This document shows, one piece after another, positions 34,625 to 47,243 of a stretch of DNA of 64,000 nt. The position numbers and the translations under genes are program-made. The notes under the pieces are model-generated. The model was not told where the DNA came from and made no database searches. It saw only the letters and a program-made list of their open reading frames with translations. This DNA comes from Myrica gale (lineage: Eukaryota > Streptophyta > Magnoliopsida > Fagales > Myricaceae): the NCBI GenBank assembly GCA_963930655.1, contig OZ005608.1, positions 11,470,001 through 11,534,000 on the forward strand, written 5' to 3'. Position 1 is the stretch's first letter. Each line of letters begins with the position of its first letter.

Positions 34625-34990
34625 TTTCCGTCCGGACAAGTGCAAAGACCGTTCAAACATATTTGTGGTGTGACAAAATACAGGTCGTTGCAAATGAGTG
34701 ACTATTAGTATCGTTACAAATATATCATATCCGTCCGGACAGGTCCAAAAACTGTTCGGACGGATACGTGGGTAACAAAATGCAAGTCGTTGTAAATGAG
34801 TGACGATTAGTATTGTCACAAATTTTCATCCCCATCCGAATAGATTTTTGACCACGTCCGAACAACCTTTAGGTAACGATAATGATCGTCACTAGTTAGT
34901 GACACATTCAAAATCGTCATATATACTTAAGACCGTCCGGACGCCAATATGTGTGTCTCAACGCCAAAAAGGATAAGTACGTCTGGACTC
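34625..34990. repeat. 5' subterminal repeats of the CACTA element
   Basis: Repeated ATTTCCGTCCGGACAAGTGC-like and CCGTCCGGACAGGTCC units, each followed by GTTCxxACG cores and GTGACxATTAGTATxGT segments, form two diverged tandem copies (about 34625-34720 and 34728-34830). Confidence 0.75.
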
Positions 34991-35246
34991 TAAAATATTG
35001 TCCACAGAGGTAGGAATGTTTCTTCAGCAAATACTAAAAGAATTGTTATTGATAACAGACTGTCATTGAGCCACATGTCTTTAAATCCATCAGAATGTTA
35101 TTGATACCTATCCAGACTCCATTGCTGGATTGTTGATATACTAACAGATTCACATTTTCATTTAAACTATACATTTCCTCTCAAATTTCTCCTCCCTTAC
35201 ACTTATTTTCTTCTCAAATGTTTACGCAAACTCCTTCATTCGAGGA

Positions 35247-35487
35247 TTTAGGGTATGTTCGTCTACAAAAGTATTATAAAATACAATATATTCAATAAAA
35301 TTTACAAAACGAACATCCGAAATCTCTACACCTTTTTACAAACTTCAATAAAAATTAAATATTTTTAAAACTTTTCCACAGCCTTTACACAAAATCCTAT
35401 AAAAAATATACATAAATATTCACAATTCTATCAAAATTCCAAAAAAGCTTACAATTTTTTATTTTATAAAATGAACATCCCCTAATA
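35247..35487 (-). repeat. MITE, third copy of the GGGGATGTTCG family, inverted
   Basis: The left end is GGGTATGTTCGTC and the right end AAAATGAACATCCCC. The right half is the inverted form of the 14379-14590 copy (ATAAATATTCACAATTCTATC, AATTCC). It lies inside the CACTA element. Confidence 0.7.
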
Positions 35488-36223
35488 AGGTCCAAGTACG
35501 ATTTATTCAATTTTCGTATGATTTTATCCATACAAATCTTGTTTTTTTTTAAAAAAATTATGTAGAAAACTTCAATCTCATTTTTTATCAGCTACATTGT
35601 CTTTTTAATTTATTATTTTATAGATAGTGATTGTATTAAGTGTTAGGATTGTTTTGAATGTATTTTTGTATGATTTGATTATGTATTTGGGATTGTGTGG
35701 GAAGTGGAGGCTGGTTGTCATGGCTAAGTTCACTTATTCATCTTCCTTGATGCATCCGGATGGTGTTTGTATCCATTTGGTCTGTAATTTGTATCTTTTC
35801 GTGAAAACGTTGTCGTTTTCGGTTTGTTCAGACGCCTTTTACATGCTGTCTGGACGCCTATTTGTATTAATTTTGAATTTTTGTTTTATTTATATTTGGT
35901 ATGGCCGACTTTCGTTAGGGGTTCAGACGTGTTGGTTTCACCTTGTCACGTAACTTCAAATTAGTCAGAACATTTTCTTTATAATTATGTCCGGACACAC
36001 AAACTTGGTCGTTGGGATGCTTTTGTAAAAACATCATCATTTTCAAGTCGTCTGGATGGTTGTTTCTTTTCGTTGGAATGTTTCTCCAAATTTTTTAATG
36101 TATATGCTATTCGTGCGAACGCTTGTTTGCCTGTGCGAACAATTGTGAGCTGTGCGAACGCTCTTTTAATTGTGCGAATGCTATTTCCTATTCCTCGAAC
36201 GGTTTTTTGTATGTTATTTAAAC

Positions 36224-37048
36224 ATGAGCAAGCGTTAGCGTATCGTGGGTGAGAGTTCTAGCAGCTAGGAAGAAGATGAATCTCCCTTATCTTTGGAGTA
36301 GCATCAGGTCTTGATATTGTCGTGATTGATCGTTATTGAGCAACAAGTTGTCCAGGCAGATTTCAACGACATGATATTCGAGGATCGATCGCTTCCTTAG
36401 GTTATAATGGCTCAGGGTTGGGGACCTTACTTGCAGAGGACGGACGTTGCCTCTATGGATATGGTCCCAAAGTTTTACATTGCGATTCTTCTGGTGCCCA
36501 ACATCTCGGATGCTGCTTGGGAGGTCACAATCTGTAACACTAGGGTCATATTCTCGATGGATGAGCTAGCGAGGTTAATGGGCCATGAGAAGCTTGTGTA
36601 TGTTTTCTTGGAGATAGGGTTTCCCGAGGAGGATCAGGCTCCTGCATCTGAGGTATTTCGGACAATGCTGGGTTCGGATACAGTGGTGCTGGAGGGAAAC
36701 AACATGAACCACGAGCAGTTGCTTCCCTTTTAGCACGTCATGCAACACATCTTTGCGTACTGCATTGACCCAAAGAAGCAAACTACAGAGTGTCCGATTG
36801 CACTGAACGAGCTGACGTTGCATGTGGCACACGGGGCACCAATTGATTTGTCTGTGTAAATATTCATGACAATCCGAGCATAAGCCATCTCGCATAAGTT
36901 ATCGACACTGCCATATGGATTTCTACTCATGCAAGTCCTTTTTGTGATGCTAGTACTTGAGGGCGATGAAGAGTCAAAGGGACATCCACTTCTGCCCATC
37001 AATAAGACTATATTGTCCCGTTTTATGGCTTAGACATGTCGATAGCAT
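36224..37048 (+). pseudogene. CACTA first ORF, 5' part (putative plant transposon protein), split by LTR insertion
   Basis: From the ATG at 36224 the frame reads through MSKR, GESSSS, EEDESPLSLE, then MAQGWGPYLQRTDVASMDMV, CNTRVIFSMDELARLMG, HVMQHIFAYCID, LTLHVAHGAPIDLSV, ISHKLSTLPYGFLL and INKTILSRFMA to the LTR boundary, interrupted only by stop codons. The layout resembles the 'putative plant transposon protein' domain (PF20167-type) often carried by large plant elements; I infer this from the HGAPIDL and LPYGFLL-like stretches. Of its stops, most are explained by CAG, CAA or CGA becoming TAG, TAA or TGA. The frame resumes at 45449. Confidence 0.7.
37044..37048 (+). repeat. Left target-site duplication of the nested LTR element (TAGCA)
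   Basis: It pairs with CAGCA at 45444-45448. Keeping one copy and removing the element restores a continuous reading frame, so CAGCA is the likely original and TAGCA a C-to-T change. Confidence 0.75.
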
Positions 37049-39330
37049 GTGAGACCCCGTTTATTTCTTTTGTTATTTTCTATGTATTAGCTTTAATTTA
37101 AATTATGGGGCCATATTTTTGGTCAATGTATGACCTAAGCTTTATGTTAAGGTACATTAACTAATATGAGATTTTATTTCATAAATTTTTCCTTAAATAA
37201 TTTTCTTTTCATTATGGAAGTTTTGTGCAAGTTTAATTTTATTTCCCTAAGAACCGAAACTTGCAAGGTAAGTTTCTCTTATGAATTTATATTTTCCATT
37301 TGCTTAGTATATTCCATAATCCATGAAATTAAATTATGAAGAGAGATTTATATATTATGGCCGAAAATAATTAAATAGAAAATCATGAAATTCCTTTAAG
37401 CATTTGAATATTTTTGTGTGTCTTTTAATAGGTAGCATATATCATCATTATGTGGCCTTAATTATTAGTTTAAATTATCATTAGAAATGTTATATGATAA
37501 GCTACTAAATATAAATGATAAGCTTGAAGAGAATTTAAATGATAAGCACACTTGCTTATCATAGTGATAAGCTAGAGAGAATTTTAAGATGATAGGTTGT
37601 TGTGGCTATCAAGAGATATGCTAGAGAAATTATCTTTGAGATAAGTTATCATGTTGATGAGTTGATAAGTTATGGTGTTGATTTAGATAAGTCAAAGTGC
37701 TTATTGGAGATAAGTTATCATGTTGACAAGTTGTTGGTGATAAGCTATGAATATAAATGTTGTGATAAGTTAATGCATTACATAAGAGATAAGTCAAAGT
37801 GCTTATATATTGTGATAAGTGAAATGAAAAGTGGGAAAGTGAAATGAAAAAGTGGGAAAGTGAATTGACAATTGTGCTTTACGTGAGGCAAGAGGAGAAA
37901 AGCCTAGATAAAAGTTAAAAGCTAAAGAGTTGTTTTTCCCTTGGTGGTCCATGTGAAGAGTAAAGAAGAGATAAGATGAGCATTAAATTGACAAGACAAG
38001 ACAAGAGGAGAAAAGCTATGAGAGAGTGTGATGTTCACATAAAGGCTAAGTGAGAAAAGAGAGAAATTGAAGTGAAATACAAGGAGATTCACGTGAAGGG
38101 CATGGCATGAGGGGACAAAGGGATGAGGAGAGAGAAAGTGAGAGAAAAGGAGTGAAGGGACCATGCATTGGTCGGCCAACCCACCAAGATTCACCTCCCC
38201 TTTTCTATCCTCTTGTCATTTCACCTCTATTGTCATTGTCATTGTCATAATTAATCTAGGATTACTCAATTTGCCTTCTACGAATTCACCCCCACTCCTT
38301 CACATTTCAAATGTTCATGCTTTGGCCAAATAACACTTACACTTCAACTCTCTTTCTTTCTTTTTCTCTCTTGACCGAAACTCTCCTTGGCTTAAGTCTT
38401 GTTTCCTTCCTCTTGCAACCCAAAACACTTCTCTATGCTCTAGTTTGTTTCTCTTCTTTGGTGATCGAATCCCCCCTTGGTTCAACTTATTTCTTCTCTC
38501 TTGGTGGCTGGAATTTTTCTTCACTTAGCCATCTTTCCATGACAAAAACTTAGCTTACTCTCTTGAAACCAAATCACTTCAAAGTTTCAAGTATTGCCTT
38601 GTTTCTTCAAGCAACTTTCAGTTGCTCTACATTTCTCCTTTCCCCACCATAAATCTCTATCTTAGCACCTTGAAGACACAAATCTCAGCCCTTGGAACCA
38701 TTCCTAAAGGTGGAACCGAAAGTTGAAGTTAAAGGAGGATTTTGGTGAAAACCGTGTGTTCTAGTGGAAGGTAGAGTTAGATGTGATGTTCACATGTTAT
38801 ATTTTGTTTAAGTTCTTTATAGTTCTGACCTAAGATGTTTTATTATGCTAGGTACACTTCTTTTAGCAAAGCTTGTGTTCAATCATCAAGGTAAGGCCAA
38901 ATATGGTTGTTGGTGCTAAATATTGTTGTTGGCCGAATATATGATCTTGCTAGATCTTGAAGCTATTTTGTGATTGGTAGATCCTAGGTTGTGAAACTGG
39001 TCATGGAGGATGTGATCTATGTTGGAGATGAAGATTTGATGCATGTGGTTGATTCATGGTCGAATGGCTTAGAGAATAAAAGCTTTAATGGCCGAATGTC
39101 TTCTTTTAGTTGGATCTTGAGTTAAGTTGCCTTGTTCTTGCTAGATCTAGGGTTTAGACAACTCTTAAGTTGGGATATGATGTTGGATTTAACATGCATG
39201 CATGAGATCTCAACTTGGTGTGAGAAAATCCAATGAAATGGTCAATGCATATTAGTAGAGTTCGAATGTTGGTTCACACCACACTTGGCCGAATTTCATG
39301 TTTGTGTTACTGTTAAATCTTTGTTGTTAG

Positions 39331-42229
39331 TAGGGGTGTACACCCGACCCTACGGGTCGGAAAATTTTTTTTTCGACACCCGACCCGCGTATATCGGAAT
39401 GCATAAAATTCTTCTGAGCCGAGCCGAAGTTAGTGTGTATTCCGAGCCGAATTGTATTCCGAAATTGGTTCGGAATACGGGTCGAAATTTGGATGGGCCG
39501 AAAGCCCATAATCAGCCCAACAGTTGCGATTTTCCAGCCCAACTTTATTGAGTTTCCAGCCCAAAATCAGTTACAGAATTTTGAAGTCCAAAATGCCTAT
39601 TGCCAACCAAGCCCAATTATTAATTTGGAAGCCTAAAGGCCCAAAACCATTTCATGTTTTCATTTCATCAACCAAATTCTGCGTCTAGACCCCAACTAAT
39701 TCCTGCGTCTACAACATATTATCTGCCCTTTTGTTACATTCAACTAATAACATATTCTCCTAACTATTCAGATCTAACTTATTCAAATAACACCATATTC
39801 AAATAACGTTACAACATATTCAACATATTCTCTAATTCCATCTTGTAATTAACGTTAAAAGTCCACACCAGAAGCTAGCACAAATGCAGATCTAACATAT
39901 AGAAAAATAAACAAGTTATAACATATAGAAAAATAAACAAGTTACAACAACAAAGAAAAATATGAAATGAATACAACTAGAAATTCAAATAAACAAGTTA
40001 CAACAACACCAACAAATTACAAAATATAGAAACATCTCTCCATCTTTCCATCACCCATAACCTACATGCACAAAATAGACGAAAGTGAGATACTTATAAA
40101 TTTATAATCATGCAATTTCATAGATAAGACAACAAATAATACAGAAAAATACACGTACTAAGTTACTAACTCATTCTTCATGCACCTCAAAATCTTCAAG
40201 AACTCACAATGTCACAGTATACCCATGCTTGAAAGTCACCTCTACAATAACATTAAGTGAAGAAAAGTTAGAATATAAAAAGATTAAACATGATAGCATT
40301 TTAGCATTCATCATAAATGAAATAAAAATTAAATTGGAGAATGATACTTGATTCTAGTTTATTGCTTTCCACATCATCCATCCCATCTTGGGAGTCATAA
40401 ATAGAAGGTGAAGCCAACTGGTAATAGGAAAACATCAAGTCAAGTAGGTAAAATAAAGGGATTAGCAATCAATAATCAGGAACTAGAGCCAGAACTTATT
40501 TATAAACAGGACCTACATATTTACGGTGTAGCCAACTGGTAATAGGAAAACATCACAGCATTAGATCAAAGAGATTAAGGGTCTTTTTTCCAACTAGAAA
40601 GTGAGTCTGTTGAGAAACAATCTTTCTTTCATCCACCAATGAGCCTACGAATTTTTGTTGTTGTAAAGCCATAACCCTCAAACAATTGAGATCAGAAAAG
40701 GTGGGGATAAAATTATGAAAGGGGAGAAGAATATTTCACCATGTCAACCATTTTTGTCTCTGTTGATCATTATCATAGAGGACACTGGCACCACCTAAGG
40801 CAACAAACAGAACATGATAACAACGCTATCTAAGACCCTAAAGAAAACATAACTAATATGACCTCAGTACGGTATGAAGTTTGCTTGCAACTGAAACTGG
40901 AGCTAATTCAGAGAACATGGTAAGAGGTTCTACTACTCATGAAGATAGCACCACAGAAGCACAAAAGATGCTCCAACCATAGTCTAAAGGATCAAAAGAG
41001 AAAAAGGTATAAAATCAAGGTTTCATTCAAACTGTCTAAACTAGATCAAACAGCTACCAACAATCATTACCTTCCATGTATCCTACTTAAAAATTGTATC
41101 CTCAATAAACGCTTTAAATGACAACTGATTGTCTTGCCAAAGAAAACTTGGTTGCATTTTTAACTATGTACATTTTTCACAGATCTCAATCCTCGGGCAA
41201 TGCATGCTTTGAAGATGCTGGGACAAAGATGTTTCTTTCACAAAGATGTTTAGTCATTCAGTGGAGACAAATACAAAATGAAATCTGAAAGTTGGCTTAC
41301 AAAAAAGGGAAACCTGAAGCTTTCCAACAGAACCACAAATATTCTTCAAATCATTCTTCCTTTTTTCTATATACATAGCACCAGAACCACAAATAGCTTT
41401 ATCAGTTTGATTTTAATTTTTACCCAATGAGCAACTCAGCCAAAATAACTCCGAAATACATAATTATAAATACATTGGTTGGATCATACATTATAGCATT
41501 GAGTTTGTATTTAGACAATGTGATGGGTTTCAGTCTTTCAGAGGCGTAGCATTGGTCTTAATTCGATGGGTTTGTTCTTATTTACAAAGTTAAACCACAA
41601 AATAATAGGTAGTGATAGAAATTACTACCTGATGAATGAAGAGTCGTGAGATCTTGATTCTTGAAGACGTGCGGCAGTACGACACAGTGGTGGGCTAGCG
41701 GCGTTTTCCTGTGAAGCTTGGAGAGCGAAGACTGGAGACCAGAGACGAGGAGATTTTGGGAGGCATGGAGATTCTCGGGAGGCGGGGAGAGTGGTCTTCG
41801 GTCACTCGAGCAGTCGAGCAGAGGCCGGAGGAGGGGAGACTCTCGGGAGACAGAAGCTCACAGGAGAGGGGGGCAGGTAGGCAGGAGGCGGGGAGACTCG
41901 GGAGTTGGGAGAGATTGATTCACTCGAGCAGGAGGCGGAGGCGCTAAGGGCTAGGGCAAAAACAGTTTTAAGAAAGTTTAGTATGAGCATCAAAACGACG
42001 TAGTTTTGATGCTCATATATATATATATACATATACTATTATGTATATCCCGGGTCGGGTCGGAACCCGCGGAAATTTTATGAGTATTCCGACACCCGAC
42101 CCGTAATTCACGGAAAATATTAGTTATTCCGACACCCGACCCGTGATATCGGAAGGCCGACCCGAATTTACTCGGGTCGGTTCGGAATACCGGGTCGAGT
42201 CGGGTTTCTTCATTCCGTGAACACCCCTG
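39331..42229 (-). mobile_element. hAT-type element, 2.9 kb, with exact 8 bp target duplication
   Basis: GTTGTTAG occurs at 39323-39330 and 42230-42237. The ends are TAGGGGTGTACAC and, inverted from the right, CAGGGGTGTTCAC (11 of 13 identical). Both ends carry arrays of ACCCGACCC / CGGGTCGG subterminal units (39345-39490; 42045-42210). The GC-rich stretch at 41640-41960 next to the right end looks like the promoter and leader of a minus-strand gene. A short exon-like stretch (QLASPSIYDSQDGMDDVES, minus, near 40430) may be transposase residue, but no hAT dimerisation domain is readable. It is non-autonomous. Confidence 0.9.
42045..42210. repeat. CGGGTCGG / GACACCCGACCCG subterminal repeats of the hAT element
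   Basis: At least five units occur, alternating strands, including two near-identical TATTCCGACACCCGACCCGT stretches. The left end of the element has the same units. Confidence 0.85.
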
Positions 42230-45200
42230 GTTGTTAGCCTCTCTAATGTTGGATCTGAGAATGAAAGATTGGATAAGCAAAAGGCATTTGGAATAGACTC
42301 TGAAATGTGGTAGAGATTGCATGCTAAAAAGGAGATAAAGATAGCTTAAGCTTAGCATTGATCACCATATTGGCCGAGACACATGTTATGCTTAGCATAT
42401 CTTGAAATTTATTAAAGTATGGATCTGTTGGATTGAATATGGAGCTGAATTACTAGGATGATTGTGGTTATAGGTCACGGGTTTATCTATGATGAATAGA
42501 ATATGAATGCATGTGATAAATCCCATGTAAATGCATGATTATGTTATGAATTATGATGCTGACCGAAGGATGTGTTGTATGAGATCTTGCTATTATCTTG
42601 TGAATTGTAGACCCTAGGTTGTGAATCTGCAAATGGAGGATGAGATCACAATTGGAGATGAATTGTAATCAATGAATACTTGAAATAGATGCATGCCGAA
42701 TAGGTAAGAGAAAGGAACCCTAATGGCAAGTAAATGCTAAATGAAAATAAACTTGTATGTCATGTAGAAGTAAGGTTAGAATATGACCGAATGAATTAGA
42801 GGTTAAGAGCCTAAGTTCGATTGTAAAAGACATCATATATGTAAGAAAAACAAAGATAATAAAGCTTAAAGGGCTCGGGTTAAAATGATTATCAAGGCCT
42901 TGTAATGTTAAGCATGGATTAAGGATTCAATTAGAATGATTTAGTGTTGGCCGAATCCTATTTAGGGCAAAGTGAAATGTAATTGTAATGGTATGAATAT
43001 CAAAGCTAAGGATTAGAGAAGCCTTGATCATATGAAGAGAGAAAATGAAATAGGAGAATGTCAATATGTCAAACATGCATGGTAGAGATGTTAAAGAAAA
43101 AGATATGAGAACTTAATCACATAATATTAAGATCTATGGCTTGGGTTGGATAGAACTTGGAGATCAAGCCACGATTTAGCCATGATTAGGGATTGGAAAA
43201 TGATGAACTAGTAAGCTATTAAAGAATGGTCTTAGTACATGAAATAAAGAAAATGTGAAGCTTGAATCAAAGCATGAATTAGCTTGCTGTATGGAGTCTT
43301 GAATAAGATATGAAAAAGGATTTGAATTAAGCCATGTACGTAGGTTAATAATTAGGGCTCTGGTCAATAACTTTAACTTAAAATAATTGATGAGAATTGA
43401 ACATGAATAAAAGGTTCAGATGCAAGTAAGGTAAATGTCTAAGAATTAGTCAAAAGATGTTGGTTAATTGAATAGGTCAGCGAGTGTAGGGCCCTGATAC
43501 CAAATTAAATTCATTAAGAAAAATGTTATCTAACTCAAGTGAAATAAGTCATGTGGTATCGGGATGCTCATATAGCATGAATTGAGGTACATTGATGCTT
43601 ATGTGAACTCGAAGGAGCATGACATTAGGTTGAATCCTATAGATCTTGGCAACACCTCTATAACGCATCTTTTGAGGTTTGATTGATGAATATGATGATC
43701 ATTAATCCATGTAAAATAAGATCGTAAGTGTAGAGCAAGAATTCAGCACGATAAATGTTGTTGTTTTGATATGGATCATTGGTAAGGTTGAAACATTAAA
43801 GATCCGATTTTGGATATCGAGGTTATTAAGAAGATGTTAGAGAAATCGAGTCGAGCTACCTAGAAGTTCACCATCCTTGGAGTTGGTTGAGATGTATGAT
43901 GTGTGTTATATTCAATTTGATTTATGAAAGTTAATAATACTTACAAGAATGGGAAGTCAAGTGTTGCAAGAATTTTAGTATAATTTCACGTAAAGTTTCG
44001 GATATGAACTTTGAAACTAAGATAATACATGATACGTTTGTATGCCTTGTTGAATGTTGATAACTAAGCATTAGAGTATCGCTTGTAGGCGAAGACCGAA
44101 CTAAGTTTGAGTGGATTGGTATAAGTGCAATAAGTGCAAGGAGTACTGTAAGTGAACTCTAACCCGATTTGTAAAACTGGAATGATACACTGCATGTTTT
44201 ATTGTGCATGTCAAGTTGTTTTAATACATATGAAATGTATTGCATGAAGAATGTGCATGATCATTTGCATGAACGCATGAACAACGTTTTGATGCAAATG
44301 GAGTTACATGTTTTCAAGTGTGGGATGTCATGTTCATTGCATAGAAACATGAAAGGTCGTTTTATGCAAATGAAAAAGTATTTATGTTAAGATTAAGCCC
44401 GGGGGCTTTGGTCAGATTCGTACCAAGTTAAGTGAGGTTCATCATCCATACCGAGGAACGTTGATCGAGAAGGATGGATGAATGAAACCTAGGACGCCCA
44501 TACCGAGAGACGTTGATCGAGAAGGTTGGGTTAGTCCTTGAGATATGTGCAACCACACCGAGGAACGTTGCTCGAGAAGGTGTAGCACCTCTAAGGGTCG
44601 TGTCTAGCCATCAGGCCTGGGGCCACTTCAAGGGCCAGGTCGACCAGATTTTATGTCTCCAAGGGTAAGGGAGACGGTTCCGATGAAAACGCACAACCCT
44701 GACTTCATGGGGTCAAATGGAGCGAGCCCACAGTAAGATTATGAAATGTATTTGAAAATGCCAAGAGTGACAAGAGATTATGAAATGTATTTAAAAAGGC
44801 CAAGAGTGACAAGAGATTTTGACGCATGTCATGGGCATCACGGAGCATGCATATGCATCATGGTTTTTATGCACTATCACACGATTTACAGTTATGCATT
44901 TCTTCTCTTGACTCTACAGTGCATCAAAGTAAGTATGTTTTAAAGCTATGATTTAGCAAAGTTCATGTTTTAAATTGTTGTTCCTTACTGAGTCTTTCGA
45001 CTCATAGTTTTTAATCGTATCATTCCAGATCCACAAGAAAATCGGGGAGCATAGGATTATCTCACGTAGAAATCCTAGAAGTTCGGAAGTTGGAGTCGGA
45101 ATTGGTGAACTCCGAGTTAGCACTAGTGAGTGCTGGTTTGATTTGAGAGGCAATATGTTGCCCTATTACGTTTTGTATAAGTTTGCGAACAAGATGCAAT

Positions 45201-45448
45201 GTAAAGACTTTTCTGAATTATAATTCGGTTACCGAGGGGTTATGTTCATCGAGCTTGTATCTCAGCCAACATGTGGATCCTGAGCGAGTCTTCCGCTGTG
45301 TATAGAAAAAAAATGAGAAAAAAATATTTTCCGCTGCGTTGTATCAAACTTCCGCTGTAAGAGTTTGTGTAAGCGCTGGAGTGTTCCCGGGGAATGCTCG
45401 CGGCTGTCACGGTCCCTGCGGGATGCCGTTCGGGGCGTGACACAGCAG

Positions 45449-45787
45449 ATGCGGGCAGTTGCTTTGAAACGTCAAGTTTGAGTTGGGTGATCGACATGGA
45501 CAAATCGCTTGGTGGTAGATCTGAATATGGAGTTGAGTGCTGCAGTACGAAAGCTGATGCAGGCCATCCATAAGGTGATCAATGATATCTGTGCTCAGCT
45601 CACGGCCCTAGAGGCTAAGGCTGGCGAGCTGGAGACTTAGTTGAGGTTGGAGGTGGAGTCAATTTGGTTTGATTTGAAGGCTGTGGCATATTCAAAATTA
45701 TTGGTCGTCCTCATTAAGAGAGTTGGGGAGATGGAAGAGCACATGAAGCAAGTTTGTGATGCTCTTGCGCTCGCAGATGAGTAGCTC
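45449..45787 (+). pseudogene. CACTA first ORF, 3' part (coiled coil), continuation after the LTR insertion
   Basis: The frame continues exactly from the 5' part: QMRAVALKRQV, then DLNMELSAAVRKLMQAIHKV, AQLTALEAKAGELET and VGEMEEHMKQVCDALALADE. Heptad-like leucine and valine spacing indicates a coiled coil. Stops at GTT-TGA, ACT-TAG-TTG and GAG-TAG-CTC again look like CGA or CAG changed by C-to-T. Together with the 5' part the original product was about 390 residues. Confidence 0.7.
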
Positions 45788-46892
45788 ACATGATTATTAT
45801 TTTATGTTATTTGATATATTTTTAAGGACATTTTATCTAGTTATGTTATTTTAGTTATATTATTTATATTTTGGAAATTTCATATGCAAATATTTGGTTT
45901 ATATTTTGGACATGGATATTTATGGTTTGTATATAGATATTTTTTGTTTATTCATGCTTAGTTAAACATGTTAATTTGTATTGTGTTCCTCTTTTCATTA
46001 CACTACTTCAAACCTCAAAACTTTTTAACACAATTATTTATGATGATATATAGATCTTCAAAATACTTGTGTAATTATATTTGTCACAATATACTTTTCA
46101 GTAACACGCTTAGGTTTGTATTTATTATTAACACACTTGGGTTATTTAAAAATTGGTAAGAAATTGAATGGTGTGAGTTACAAATAAAATAAGTTCATTA
46201 AAATACGTTTGGACGCTTGTTTAAGCGTTCGGAAGGGTTATAATGACGTCAAATGGTGTTGTGTTGTATGGAATTCACGTGCGGATGGGTTAATTGGACG
46301 TTCGGACAGTAATGTTAAACATCATTTGTTTGCAAGTATACGAATATATGCTGTCATGTTGGGATACAAAACAAAGTTGTCCAAAATGTTAATGCGTGCG
46401 GGCGTTTATCCTGGCCGTCCGGACGGACAGTTTCATTTAACATCTACTGTTTACAAGTATACAAAGGAACACTATTGTGTTGGGATGCAAAATGGCCTTG
46501 TTTGCTATTTGAAACCTTGCGGTCGACTTTAAACATGTTCGGACTGGCGTAAAATTTTAGGCGGCAATGCATCCGGACTGACATTTACCAGAATGAAAGA
46601 GGGAAATCGCAAATAGGGGCGACAAACGAGCAAAAGCTTGAAAAAATTGAGATTTGAAAAAGAGGAGTGGAGAGCTTATTTGGGCCATCAATCTCACCAA
46701 AAAGGAGGTGGAAGGAGTAACTCAAAGAGTATTTCACATTGGATTGCATTTGAGGTTAGTGAGTTTAAAATTTTATTGATTTTAACATGAAAAACATGGA
46801 TTTTAAGATGAAAAACATGAATTTTTCGAGTTTTTAGGTTCTAAAATGATAGTATTGGATTTTAGGGTTGGTTGTGATGTGTGGGCGAGGGT

Positions 46893-47015
46893 TTGCTGCA
46901 GTGTGTGAGGGCCCAGGACCCACGCCCGCCCGAAGAGTACAATACTATTCAGGCAGGAACAGTGCAGGCTTGGGTCCCGGGCGGGGCCCACGCCTGCACT
47001 CACGCATTGCAGCAA
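46893..47015. repeat. GC-rich foldback of about 123 bp
   Basis: The arms TTGCTGCAGTGTGTGAG (46893-46909) and CTCACGCATTGCAGCAA (46999-47015) pair at 15 of 17 positions. The interior adds further pairing between GGGCCCAGGACCCACGCC and the inverted GGGTCCCGGGCGGGGCCC region. It interrupts a block that is otherwise homologous to 27780-27810, so it may be a small foldback insertion. Confidence 0.65.
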
Positions 47016-47243
47016 TTACAGTTCGGAAGGATGACATTTTGTCCATACGTGCATGATCTGTTTGGACCTACTAATAAAGCGTTCGAATGCTTGATGTATA
47101 GTTCGGACGGTTTTTACCCCGTCTGAATGTGTTTTGATGTTATTTTTCATGCATACATTTAATAGAGCTTAGCCCCGTTTGAGAATTATATCAATTCAGA
47201 TAACAAACTCAATGTAATTCTTAAATTTTCCACGTTATGGACA

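Larger units (their letters stand above)
37049..45443 (+). mobile_element. Large LTR-type element (solo long LTR or LARD), carrying an hAT insertion
   Basis: It begins TGTGAGACCCCG and ends CGGGGCGTGACA (TG..CA), flanked by TAGCA and CAGCA. Without the hAT insertion it is about 5.5 kb. No gag-pol motif is readable. The terminal 1 kb (44400-45443) matches, inverted, the start of the element at 5280. A duplicated segment (GAGATCTTGCTA, CTAGGTTGTGAA, ATGGAGGATG, TTGGAGATGAA) occurs at 38935-39050 and 42570-42680, about 720 bp apart once the hAT element is removed. I infer a non-coding retroelement of a high-copy family. Confidence 0.75.

Noticed and set aside
37602..37847. 81-codon frame made of HVDELISYG/HVDKL repeats
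   Set aside because: It comes from a GATAAGTTATCATGTTGA-type short repeat inside the LTR element.
41711..41947. Arginine/glutamate-rich frame in the hAT element
   Set aside because: It derives from a GA-rich stretch that looks like a promoter or leader on the other strand; no domain.
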